From positions 1 through 14,210 of the forward strand of contig SDNM01000007.1 in the NCBI GenBank assembly GCA_004524385.1: DNA of 14,210 nt, in the 5' to 3' direction. Below the pieces are notes generated by a model that had not been told where the DNA came from, made no database searches, and was given only the letters and a program-made list of their open reading frames with translations. The translations under genes were made by a program, and so were the position numbers. Positions 1-6,476 of this stretch are shown here, piece after piece. This DNA comes from Promethearchaeota archaeon. Its GTDB lineage: Archaea > Asgardarchaeota > Lokiarchaeia > Sigyniarchaeales > SOKP01. Each line of letters starts with the position of its first letter. Positions within the stretch are counted from its first letter, which is position 1.

Positions 1-120
1 AAACCAAAAAAACAACCGAAAGAAAAACCAAAAAAACAACCGAAAGAAAAACTAAAAAAACAACCGAAAGAAAAACCAAAAAAACAACCGAAAGAAAAAC
101 CAAAAAAACAACCGAAAGAA
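1..120 (+). repeat. Five tandem copies of a 24-bp unit
   Basis: Copies occupy 1-24, 25-48, 49-72, 73-96 and 97-120. They are identical except for one C to T change at position 53 in the third copy. The unit length is a multiple of three, so copy-number change keeps the reading frame. The array reaches the window edge, so more copies may lie upstream. A diverged protein-level copy follows at 135-158. The near identity indicates recent expansion by slippage or unequal recombination inside a coding region. Confidence 0.95.
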
Positions 121-182
121 AAAACGAAAAAAAAATAAAAAAAGTAGCCGAGAAAAAAAGCTGCAAATTATCTGAAGAATAA
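1..182 (+). CDS. 3' end of a gene encoding a lysine-rich octapeptide-repeat tail (partial)
   Basis: The gene enters from the left edge, so its start and main domain are unseen. All three plus frames are open through the repeats. I favour the frame starting at base 3, which ends in TAA at 180-182, for two reasons. The only base difference among the five repeat copies (C to T at 53) is silent there (ACC to ACT, Thr) but would change Pro to Leu in the frame starting at base 1. Also, after a four-residue spacer (NEKK), positions 135-158 read IKKVAEKK, a degenerate sixth copy of the unit TKKTTERK in the same frame. The product ends SCKLSEE. Such basic tails occur on nucleic-acid-binding or ribosome-associated proteins, but no function can be assigned. 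The alternative frame from base 1 reads KPKKQPKE repeats and stops at 136-138. Confidence 0.6.
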   Translation, partial: TKKTTERKTKKTTERKTKKTTERKTKKTTERKTKKTTERKNEKKIKKVAEKKSCKLSEE

Positions 183-243
183 TCGCCGAAATAACAAGAA
201 AAAATTAACAGATGATACAAGAAAATAAAGATTTATAACAATA

Positions 244-257
244 TTTTCCTTTTTTTT
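244..257 (+). terminator. Oligo-T terminator for the upstream partial gene
   Basis: A T-rich run (TTTTCC followed by eight T) lies about 60 nt past the TAA at 180-182, with no hairpin before it. Bare T tracts are the usual archaeal terminator form, and the same pattern follows other genes in this window. Confidence 0.45.
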
Positions 258-300
258 ATAAATTTGTCTTAAAAATTCATTTAAGATCTATACATAATAG

Positions 301-308
301 ATATAAAT
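301..308 (+). promoter_or_regulatory. TATA box candidate for the acidic SAP/DUF11-like gene
   Basis: ATATAAAT at 301-308 is the best TATA-like element before the GTG at 380. With initiation about 25-30 nt downstream, the transcript would have a leader of roughly 45-50 nt. That leader contains the purine-rich GGAAAG at 365-370, a plausible ribosome binding site about 9 nt before the start. Confidence 0.4.
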
Positions 309-379
309 ATTAATTTAGCGTTAGTTACATAACTTCGAAAAATAAAATTAATTCACAAAAAAAAGGAAAGTGAATAAAA

Positions 380-2620
380 GTGCCACGTAAAAATAAAAAA
401 TATGAAGAAGAGGAAGAAGAAATTGGTGAGATACCAGGAGAGATAGTATTAAAAGATGGCTATACAGAAGGATTATCCGCTTTATTAAGAATCGATGAAG
501 CAGTTAATGTTGAACAAGATCATAACGCAAATATAAAAGCTATTGGTTTCAACGGGAAATTGAATGTAGAGAATCCAAGTTCAGTGGATCGATTATGGGA
601 TATTAATATTATTCTTACGGATATTGAAGGTGTTAATTTGGAATCCAATGAAATAAAGATTCAAGAATTAGGTATTACAGATGAAGATAATGTTGAGTCT
701 CGAGATTTTCAAATTACTGGAGAAGCTCAAAACCTACTTTTTGTTAAAGAATATATAAACACAATGCCAGATGCAAATAATATTTTGAATCTTAAAGATA
801 TTGAATCTGATTTGATAAAGTTAAAAGATGAGGCTATTGGAGTAGAAGCAGAAGCTATTGAAGAAGAAGAGGAAGAAGAAAAAATTGAAGAAGACGAAGA
901 GAGCGAGGAAGAAGAGGAAATCGAAGAGGAAGAAATTGAAGAAGATGAAGTAGAAGAAGAAATTGAGGAAGAAGAGGAAATAGATTATAACTCTTGGACA
1001 GTAGCAGAATTAAAGGAGTATTGTGAAGAAAATGATATTGAAATTCCATCTGGTGCTAAAAAAGCCGAAATTATAGAATTAATAAATGAAGCAGAGGCAA
1101 GTGAAGAGGAAGAAGAATATGATGTTGCTGAAGAATATGGACTTGAATCTTTTGGAATTTCTATAAATAAAGTGAATACTGTTTATTTCGCTATTGGCAT
1201 GTACAGTCTATTTGAGAGAGAAATTTCTGATATAGTAGTAACAAAGAATATTTCTGAAAAGTTTGAAAATGTTAAAATTATTGATGTTTCAATAGGGAAT
1301 GCTGAATTAGAGGGAAATCAAATTAAATGGACTATTACAGAGTTGGATCCTGAAGTTACAGCATTAATAAAATTCACAGCTGATATTTTAGTTAATACAA
1401 AGGATTCAGTGAAAACAGGAACGATTGAAGTTTCCTATAAAGGAACCTCTTCTTTTACAGGAGGTTTAGAAATCGAGAATTTTGATGGACTTACAAACAA
1501 CAAGCATTATATTGATATAATTGAAAGGGATGAAGAACCTGGAGTCTGGGATTGTCGCTTAGTTTTTGAAAATCCCTCTGAATTTAAGATTGACTTATTT
1601 AAGATAGATATACATACTTCTGATGAGCCTGATACCAATTTTATAGATTTAGGCGAAGTAAGTCCTAAATTACCCGCAGGAGCTCAATGGAATTCAGATC
1701 TATGGCAATATTACAGTGATGATTATCCAACATTTCAAAAAGAAATATATTTTAGAGTATTTTCAGAAATAGAAGCAGATGTAAATGGTACTATTGCTAT
1801 TGAAGATGTAGATCTCGTCTTAGCTAGTATTACTGGAGAAGTAATAATTGAAGAACCTGAAGTTAAAATCCCGACAGAAGAAGAAGGCGTCATATTATTG
1901 CCATCATACAAAGAGAGCGATATACCAACTACTTTAAAATATGTTAATGATGGGAGTGCCCCAATAAATGAGGTAAAAATCACGCAAAAGCGCTTCGATG
2001 ACAAATTCCGACCACCTGAACCTGACGAAGTTGAAGTACTTAAAGATGGTAAACCGATTGATGTAGATCCAGAAAACATTCTCATTGATGACAATTCCGT
2101 TCAAGTTATTTTACCGGATTTAAAAGATTCACCTATAGGAATGTTAGAACCTGATTCTGTAATTGAGGTCAAATATCCCATCCATGCTGATAATCCTCCA
2201 CAAGATGCTGAATTCGTTACAGATGTCATATATAATGGAAATACCTATCCATTGGGACAAGAATTAGAATATATACCTGAACCAGAGGAAATCCCAATTA
2301 TTAAAGTTGTTCATGTGCGTCGAAAATTCAGACTGGGAAAGAAAATTACTCCTATTGGAGCACTTGGGAGCTATCAAATTGTAATTGAATATGAAAATCT
2401 TGGCAACATGCCATTAAAAGATTATACAATTTTAGATAAAGTACCAGATAATTTTGAATATGGTGAGTTTTCTTTAGAACCAGAAATAACAGATGAGAAA
2501 GGATCTGACACGCTAAAGTGGTCGATTGAAGAATTGGAAGAAGGAAATAAAATTGAGATTTCTTATGAAATTAACGGTTCTGGAGAATATCGTCCAAGTG
2601 ACGCACAATTATTGCATTAA
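380..2620 (+). CDS. Large acidic protein with SAP-like motif and DUF11-like beta-sandwich repeats
   Basis: 746 residues from a GTG start, preceded by GGAAAG at 365-370. There is no signal peptide and no membrane segment, so it should be cytosolic. Visible order: a short acidic N-terminus; a beta-rich block (about 20-130); an almost pure Glu/Asp tract (about 156-203); a SAP/HeH-like helix-turn-helix from W206 (WTVAELKEYC) to about residue 238, with the family's S-G-x-K-K-A-E turn at 224-230; then beta-rich blocks at about 259-358, 360-496, 497-634 and 635-746. Blocks 259-358 and 635-746 share the DUF11-type pattern of a K/D-x-V-x-x-x-F-E segment followed by W-[ST]-I-x-E-L. The blocks near residues 60 and 390 share an ENPS motif. 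SAP motifs usually bind DNA or RNA, while DUF11 repeats usually occur in surface proteins, so the combination without a secretion signal is odd. Function unknown; domain calls are by eye. Confidence 0.85.
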   Translation: MPRKNKKYEEEEEEIGEIPGEIVLKDGYTEGLSALLRIDEAVNVEQDHNANIKAIGFNGKLNVENPSSVDRLWDINIILTDIEGVNLESNEIKIQELGITDEDNVESRDFQITGEAQNLLFVKEYINTMPDANNILNLKDIESDLIKLKDEAIGVEAEAIEEEEEEEKIEEDEESEEEEEIEEEEIEEDEVEEEIEEEEEIDYNSWTVAELKEYCEENDIEIPSGAKKAEIIELINEAEASEEEEEYDVAEEYGLESFGISINKVNTVYFAIGMYSLFEREISDIVVTKNISEKFENVKIIDVSIGNAELEGNQIKWTITELDPEVTALIKFTADILVNTKDSVKTGTIEVSYKGTSSFTGGLEIENFDGLTNNKHYIDIIERDEEPGVWDCRLVFENPSEFKIDLFKIDIHTSDEPDTNFIDLGEVSPKLPAGAQWNSDLWQYYSDDYPTFQKEIYFRVFSEIEADVNGTIAIEDVDLVLASITGEVIIEEPEVKIPTEEEGVILLPSYKESDIPTTLKYVNDGSAPINEVKITQKRFDDKFRPPEPDEVEVLKDGKPIDVDPENILIDDNSVQVILPDLKDSPIGMLEPDSVIEVKYPIHADNPPQDAEFVTDVIYNGNTYPLGQELEYIPEPEEIPIIKVVHVRRKFRLGKKITPIGALGSYQIVIEYENLGNMPLKDYTILDKVPDNFEYGEFSLEPEITDEKGSDTLKWSIEELEEGNKIEISYEINGSGEYRPSDAQLLH

Positions 2621-2630
2621 ATCTTAAATA

Positions 2631-2641
2631 TTTTTTTTTTT
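2631..2641 (+). terminator. Oligo-T terminator after the acidic protein gene
   Basis: Eleven consecutive T begin 10 nt after the TAA at 2618-2620. No stem precedes them, consistent with archaeal intrinsic termination. Confidence 0.6.
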
Positions 2642-2872
2642 ATTATTTATCAAGCAAAAGGATACAGTTTTTATATTCTTAGATGATCCGATGCGAAAGT
2701 TTCTAAAGAGATTATAAATGGTATCTTATCAAAAGGTTATTGAAGATTTTAGAAAGAATATTTCCCATATATCATTGATTTTCAAGGGAATATAAAATAT
2801 TTTAGAGATTTTATAGTTAGAATTGAATGTCTTGATCTTACTTTAACAATGTAAAGCTTTTGATAAAAAATT
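2642..2872. other. Intergenic stretch, possibly holding a worn-out coding remnant
   Basis: No intact gene is visible between the T tract at 2631-2641 and the A tract at 2873. In one plus frame (codons in phase with 2693) the translation looks protein-like: AKVSKEIINGILSKGY, then stops at 2741-2743 and 2750-2752, then a 33-codon open run at 2753-2851 ending in TAA. This could be a decayed gene or chance in AT-rich DNA. I do not recognise a family. Confidence 0.25.
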
Positions 2873-2886
2873 AAAAAAAAAAAAAA
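2873..2886 (-). terminator. Oligo-T terminator (minus strand) for the small membrane protein
   Basis: A run of 14 A on the plus strand, read as 14 T in the minus-strand transcript, lies about 12 nt beyond the TAG stop at 2898-2900. It faces the plus-strand terminator at 2631-2641, so the two convergent units are well insulated. Confidence 0.55.
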
Positions 2887-2897
2887 GAAATTTATTT

Positions 2898-3239
2898 CTA
2901 TGTGAGTATACCGATAAATCCGCCTATAGTTATCATAATTCCAGCAATTAAAGCTACTATAAAGCCTGCACCTAAACCCATACCTTCTAATACAAATGCT
3001 AAAACTATAGTTACAATCCCCATAATAAGTATAAAGCCTTCATTATAGGGAACAGGATCGTTGGGTTTAAAACAGCTCATTAGAATAATTAGACCTATAA
3101 CAATCCATATAATTCCATATGCTACACTTATTAAGTTTGGAAATCCCATAAAGTCTAAAATGGCTACAATTACAATTAATATACCACCTATAATTGCTAG
3201 AAATCTCATAAAACTATCGCGATCACTCTTGCTTCCCAT
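2898..3239 (-). CDS. Small four-helix membrane protein of unknown function
   Basis: 113 residues with an ATG start. A soluble, charged N-terminus (MGSKSDRDSFMR) is followed by four hydrophobic helices at about 12-30, 35-56, 68-85 and 89-112. A polar loop (CFKPNDPVPYNEG, 56-68) lies between helices 2 and 3. The last two helices are rich in Gly, Ile and Ala. By the positive-inside rule the N-terminus would be cytoplasmic and both ends would lie on the same side. No catalytic or ligand motif is visible and I do not recognise a family. The gene has the strongest Shine-Dalgarno in the window (AAGGAGGA, 5 nt before ATG) and its own promoter and terminator, so it appears to be a single-gene unit. 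Confidence 0.8.
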   Translation of the reverse strand: MGSKSDRDSFMRFLAIIGGILIVIVAILDFMGFPNLISVAYGIIWIVIGLIILMSCFKPNDPVPYNEGFILIMGIVTIVLAFVLEGMGLGAGFIVALIAGIMITIGGFIGILT

Positions 3240-3244
3240 AAATA

Positions 3245-3252
3245 TCCTCCTT
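3245..3252 (-). promoter_or_regulatory. Strong ribosome binding site for the small membrane protein
   Basis: The minus strand reads AAGGAGGA, an extended anti-SD match, ending 5 nt before the ATG at 3237-3239. It fixes the start. Most other genes here have weak or no SD, so this one is probably efficiently translated from a leadered mRNA. Confidence 0.85.
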
Positions 3253-3288
3253 TTTAGATGTTTTTAAAATAATTTTTAAAAATTTTAT

Positions 3289-3298
3289 TTTTATATAT
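3289..3298 (-). promoter_or_regulatory. TATA box candidate for the small membrane protein
   Basis: The minus strand reads ATATATAAAA centred about 54 nt before the ATG. Initiation 25-30 nt downstream would leave a leader of about 25 nt, just enough to carry the strong SD at 3245-3252. Confidence 0.5.
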
Positions 3299-3342
3299 CA
3301 ATATTGCTATAATAATTTAAAAATTTAATATTTTTAATTTAT

Positions 3343-3894
3343 TCAAGATTTTTTGATATGAGCTAAAATGATAGCGTCCTGGTAATTTCCTTTTAAATTC
3401 AGATATGCCTTCAGAATGCCTTCTTTAATAAAACCACATTTCATAAATAGATTTATAGATTTTTTATTATCAACTGCGATGTGGGCTTCAAGACGGTTTA
3501 ATTTTAAGTGATTAAACGCTACAATTTTTATCATATTTAAAGCTTTTTTCGAAAAACCAATCGACCAATATTTTGGATTTATCCATATACCTATTTCGGC
3601 TCTTTTATGCAACCAACTAATATTCCAAATGCTAATAGAACCTATTTTCTTAATATTATCGTCATTTCTTAGTTCTATTATATAATTAAATTGAGTGTTT
3701 TTATTCCAATATTTTAAATAATTTTTTAATAATTTTTTCGAATGCTCTTTTGAAGTCAAGGGACCTAACGATAAAAACTTAGATACTGCTTCCTCTTTTA
3801 ATGAGGCAAAAAAGAATTCAGAATCACCTAAAGAAATTTTTCTTAAATAAAGCTTTTGATCGTTAATTTCTTCAATTATCTCTCTATTTACCAT
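3343..3894 (-). CDS. GNAT-family N-acetyltransferase, RimJ/RimL-like (Acetyltransf_3)
   Basis: 183 residues with an ATG start. It fits the GNAT fold that moves an acetyl group from acetyl-CoA to an amine, most often a protein N-terminus or small amine in the RimJ/RimL branch. Visible features: the N-terminal strand 'LYLRKISLGDSEFFF' (15-29); beta4 and motif A (100-120) with EIGIWINPKYW; and the motif B segment with N143, S146, F150 and GF at 154-155, then KEG (157-159), and D173 near the end. The acetyl-CoA loop is unusual: the usual [QR]xxGx[GA] reads W110-S-I-G113-F-S115, so the first position is Trp and the second Gly is Ser. It may still bind CoA through backbone amides, or be weak or inactive. 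It has no SD and a TATA-like element 27 nt upstream, so it is probably leaderless and monocistronic. Substrate unknown. Confidence 0.8.
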   Translation of the reverse strand: MVNREIIEEINDQKLYLRKISLGDSEFFFASLKEEAVSKFLSLGPLTSKEHSKKLLKNYLKYWNKNTQFNYIIELRNDDNIKKIGSISIWNISWLHKRAEIGIWINPKYWSIGFSKKALNMIKIVAFNHLKLNRLEAHIAVDNKKSINLFMKCGFIKEGILKAYLNLKGNYQDAIILAHIKKS

Positions 3895-3915
3895 ATAACT
3901 ATTCTAAAAAAAGAA

Positions 3916-3925
3916 GTTATATTTA
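3916..3925 (-). promoter_or_regulatory. TATA box candidate for the GNAT gene (leaderless)
   Basis: The minus strand reads TAAATATAAC, centred about 27 nt before the A of the ATG at 3894. Initiation would fall at or next to the start codon, which agrees with the absence of an SD. Confidence 0.5.
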
Positions 3926-3958
3926 ATTATTTTGAAAAGAAAAATTATGGATATGTGT

Positions 3959-4009
3959 AAAAAAAAATTGAATTGAATAAAAATGAACAAAAAAAAAATG
4001 AAAAAAAAA
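3959..4009 (-). terminator. Multiple oligo-T tracts (minus strand) after the enoyl-CoA hydratase gene
   Basis: Three A runs of about nine or ten each (3959-3967, 3989-3998, 4001-4009) read as T tracts in the minus-strand transcript, 17 to 67 nt past the stop at 4026. Repeated T tracts are typical of strong archaeal termination. This separates the hydratase from the GNAT gene, whose own promoter lies just beyond. Confidence 0.55.
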
Positions 4010-4025
4010 TTGATTTAAAATTAAT

Positions 4026-4970
4026 TTATACACCTTTAAAGTGAGGCGTATCTTTTATTTTCCTTCGACCGCCACAATTATCACACTTAGTGCCATCTTC
4101 GAATTTTCCCTTGCCACCACACTTTGGACATTTGATTTTTCGATTAAAAGCCATTATACCTTCTTTAGCATCAAAACTGGCACTATTCACTCCGAACCCG
4201 AATTGTTCCATCATGCAACCCAATTCCGGATAACGTGTACCAAATTTAATAACATTCTTAATTATATATAAAGCAGTTGTTGGTGCATCTCCAAGCCATT
4301 TTGCTTTCTCGTGGACAAGTTTTTCGAACTCCTCGCCCGCTGGTGCCATCCAAGAGACATAACCCCATTCAAGCATAGTTTTTGCATCAATATGCTCGCC
4401 AAACATTGCCATTTTTAACGCTCTATTAATACCAATTCGCGCTGCCATTCTTGTAATCCCACCATTGGCAGGAAAAATACCCCGATTAATTTCTGGAAGA
4501 CCAAAAAATGCACGATCAGTCGCAATTACAATATCGCAGCATAAAGTAATCTCACAACCACCACCTAGGGCAAAACCATCAACTGCAGCGATTAAAGGTT
4601 TAGGAAATTTTTCAAATTCATCATATTCGCGGTGTTTTATTCTCATTGCGATACTCATATGCATAGGAATATTAGGACGTAAGTTTGGATTAAACGCTGC
4701 TGCTAAATCGGCACCCGCGGAAAAAGCTGGTTTTTTCGTAATTTCTTTAGTTCCTCGGATCACGACAGCACGTACAGAACCATCAGTTTCCATTATCCTA
4801 AGTGCTTGAGAAATTTCTGAGAGCACCTGATCGGTTAATGCATTTAATCTATCAGGGCGGTTGATTGAAATAACAGCATAATTTCCATCAATAGTCCCCT
4901 CTCGAATAACTTCGCCTTTGTCATTGACTTTTGAAGGCCATTCGATTTTTAAAGTTTCAAATTCAGCCAT
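4026..4970 (-). CDS. Enoyl-CoA hydratase/isomerase (crotonase) with C-terminal zinc ribbon
   Basis: 314 residues with an ATG start. Crotonases add water to 2-enoyl-CoA to give 3-hydroxyacyl-CoA, the second step of beta-oxidation. The fold spans about 1-275: the CoA-binding segment INRPDRLNALT (36-46), the first oxyanion-hole loop FSAGADL (83-89), the second at ALGGGCE (134-140), and both catalytic glutamates of true hydratases, E140 and E160 (GLPE). An insert of about 25 residues (91-117) follows the first loop. The unusual part is a C-terminal zinc-ribbon-like knuckle pair, C281-x2-C284-GG-K-G and C296-x2-C299-GG, resembling a DnaJ central zinc-finger repeat. Ordinary hydratases are about 260 residues and lack it. 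The 3-hydroxyacyl-CoA dehydrogenase for the next step is encoded 125 bp upstream on the same strand. Exact acyl substrate not determinable. Confidence 0.93.
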   Translation of the reverse strand: MAEFETLKIEWPSKVNDKGEVIREGTIDGNYAVISINRPDRLNALTDQVLSEISQALRIMETDGSVRAVVIRGTKEITKKPAFSAGADLAAAFNPNLRPNIPMHMSIAMRIKHREYDEFEKFPKPLIAAVDGFALGGGCEITLCCDIVIATDRAFFGLPEINRGIFPANGGITRMAARIGINRALKMAMFGEHIDAKTMLEWGYVSWMAPAGEEFEKLVHEKAKWLGDAPTTALYIIKNVIKFGTRYPELGCMMEQFGFGVNSASFDAKEGIMAFNRKIKCPKCGGKGKFEDGTKCDNCGGRRKIKDTPHFKGV

Positions 4971-5026
4971 TTTAAAATACCTATTTTATTTTTTTTTTAG
5001 TTATTGTTTTTCTGAATATTTAGTAT

Positions 5027-5042
5027 AAAAAAAAAGAAAAAA
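5027..5042 (-). terminator. Oligo-T tract (minus strand) after the 3-hydroxyacyl-CoA dehydrogenase gene
   Basis: Nine A at 5027-5035 and more at 5037-5042 read as T tracts about 55-70 nt past the dehydrogenase stop at 5096. A TATA-like TTTTATAC for the downstream hydratase overlaps the same place. The two genes may therefore be separate units despite their shared pathway, or be partly read through. Confidence 0.35.
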
Positions 5043-5095
5043 TAAATTTATTTAAAAAATTTATTTGCATATTGATCTTTTTAAAGAAAAGAGAT

Positions 5096-6271
5096 TTACT
5101 TACGCATTTTAACGAAGCCACCAGACTTCATTAATTCACATGGTCTTAAGTATTCTTTCCCAGTCTCATCTGCAAGTTTTTCTAATAACCCTGCCCACTT
5201 CTCATAGTTTTTCTTTCCAGCACTAAATGGCCCAGGTGTGTTCATGCCAGCCATATTGGCATCATCTATTACTTTAAAACCAGTAGCAACTCCTTCTTCT
5301 AAAATACGACATCCCTCATTTAATAAGATTGCCATTGTGTTTTCTAGATTAAAAATTCCAGCCTTCTTTGATTTATCGATTTTAGGTCTACCACCACTCC
5401 AATCAAAGAATCCTTTACCAGTTTTCCTTCCTAAATTACCTGCTGCGACCATTTCAGAAATAACTTTCCCCGGTTTAAAGTCAGGAGAAAGTGTTTCTGC
5501 GTAATATTCCATTACATGATGCATAGTATCTATACCAACATAGTCAGCTAATTCACATGGGCCCATAGGCATTAAACTTCCTCCATCCGCATCAATTTGT
5601 TCCCATGTAATGCCTTCCGCAGCGGCTTTATCAAAAAGATAACTCATATAAATCTGAGCTGGAGCATTCATTCGATTTACGATAAAACCAGGTCTATCCT
5701 TTAGGACAGGGGCTATATAACGTTTACCTCTAAGACATGGTAATTTGTTAGCAACGTCCATAGCAGCGTTAAATGTATCATCAGAAGTATCGGCACTTTT
5801 AATGACTTCAATACATCTCATTAATGGAACTGGATTGAAGAAATGCATTCCACAAACTCTCTCTGGAGCACCACAATCCTTGCCAATTTCAGTGATGCTC
5901 ATTGTAGAAGTATTTGAGGCAAAAATAACATGAGCTGGTCCATTATCCATTGTAGTTTTACAGACCTCTTTTTTGACACTCATCTTTTCGATAACAGCCT
6001 CAATAACAATATCAGCATCTTTTACAGCAGAGGCTAAATCCGTGGATTTTGAACATTTTGTTATAACACTAGCAGCAGTTTCACCCTCTCCTAATTTACC
6101 TTTAGCTTCGAGTTTTTTTAATCCCCCTTCGATATCAGCAACGGCTTTATTAAGAGCTTCCTCAACGATGTCAACTAAAATAACATTATAGCCAGCCATT
6201 AACGCAACTTGTCCGATTCCATTACCCATTAATCCGGTACCTAATACTAATATATTCTTTATTTCAACCAT
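5096..6271 (-). CDS. 3-hydroxyacyl-CoA dehydrogenase, NAD-dependent
   Basis: 391 residues with an ATG start. It oxidises (S)-3-hydroxyacyl-CoA to 3-oxoacyl-CoA with NAD+ (third step of beta-oxidation, or the reverse in 3-hydroxybutyryl-CoA formation). The N-terminal Rossmann domain carries GTGLMG (11-16) and the NAD-selective acid D34. Catalytic and substrate residues of the family are visible: S122 in SNTSTMSI, the pair H143 (MHFFNP) and E155, and N199 in PGFIVNR. The C-terminal helical domain has GRKTGKGFFDW (281-291). Residues about 305-391 add a second, degenerate 3HCDH half (NTPGPFSAGKKNY at 344-356), making it longer than the roughly 280-residue stand-alone enzymes. No hydratase domain is fused to it; that activity lies in the neighbouring crotonase. 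No SD precedes the start. A TATA-like CATATAAATTA at 6313-6323 would give a leader of about 20 nt. Confidence 0.95.
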   Translation of the reverse strand: MVEIKNILVLGTGLMGNGIGQVALMAGYNVILVDIVEEALNKAVADIEGGLKKLEAKGKLGEGETAASVITKCSKSTDLASAVKDADIVIEAVIEKMSVKKEVCKTTMDNGPAHVIFASNTSTMSITEIGKDCGAPERVCGMHFFNPVPLMRCIEVIKSADTSDDTFNAAMDVANKLPCLRGKRYIAPVLKDRPGFIVNRMNAPAQIYMSYLFDKAAAEGITWEQIDADGGSLMPMGPCELADYVGIDTMHHVMEYYAETLSPDFKPGKVISEMVAAGNLGRKTGKGFFDWSGGRPKIDKSKKAGIFNLENTMAILLNEGCRILEEGVATGFKVIDDANMAGMNTPGPFSAGKKNYEKWAGLLEKLADETGKEYLRPCELMKSGGFVKMRK

Positions 6272-6312
6272 AGTTTTTCAACTTTTTATTTTGATTTAAT
6301 TATTTTTTTTTT

Positions 6313-6323
6313 TAATTTATATG
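6313..6323 (-). promoter_or_regulatory. TATA box candidate for the 3-hydroxyacyl-CoA dehydrogenase gene
   Basis: The minus strand reads CATATAAATTA, centred about 47 nt before the ATG at 6271. It lies in the divergent spacer between this gene and the protease gene at 6477; that spacer shows nothing else beyond poly-T and AT-rich runs. Confidence 0.4.
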
Positions 6324-6476
6324 CTAAATAATAATGTATTTTTTTTTTAATTTTTGACAACAAAATTCTAAAATATAATAAAAATTAATTAAATTATTAT
6401 TTTGATAATCCAATAGAAATAAAAGGACTTATTTAGGTTACATAGTATACAAGAAAAAATAATAAAAATTAGAAGT

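Noticed and set aside
1..120. Tandem 24-bp repeats as a CRISPR array or origin iterons
   Set aside because: There are no spacers, and the repeats are codon-phased, with a diverged protein-level copy and a stop following, so a coding repeat explains them.
855..1049. Minus-strand open frame rich in Leu and Phe
   Set aside because: It is the complement of the GAA/GAG-rich acidic tract, which reads as TTC/CTC codons. No start signal; composition is an artefact.
1735..2094. 119-codon minus-strand open frame inside the acidic protein gene
   Set aside because: Ser/Thr-rich low-complexity translation, no SD or promoter, fully inside a well-supported gene.
4465..4809. 114-codon plus-strand open frame
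   Set aside because: Antisense to the crotonase catalytic core, whose motifs clearly identify the minus strand as coding.
5096..6271. Bifunctional FadB-type hydratase-dehydrogenase
   Set aside because: The protein starts directly with the Rossmann GxGxxG and has no crotonase domain; the hydratase is a separate gene.
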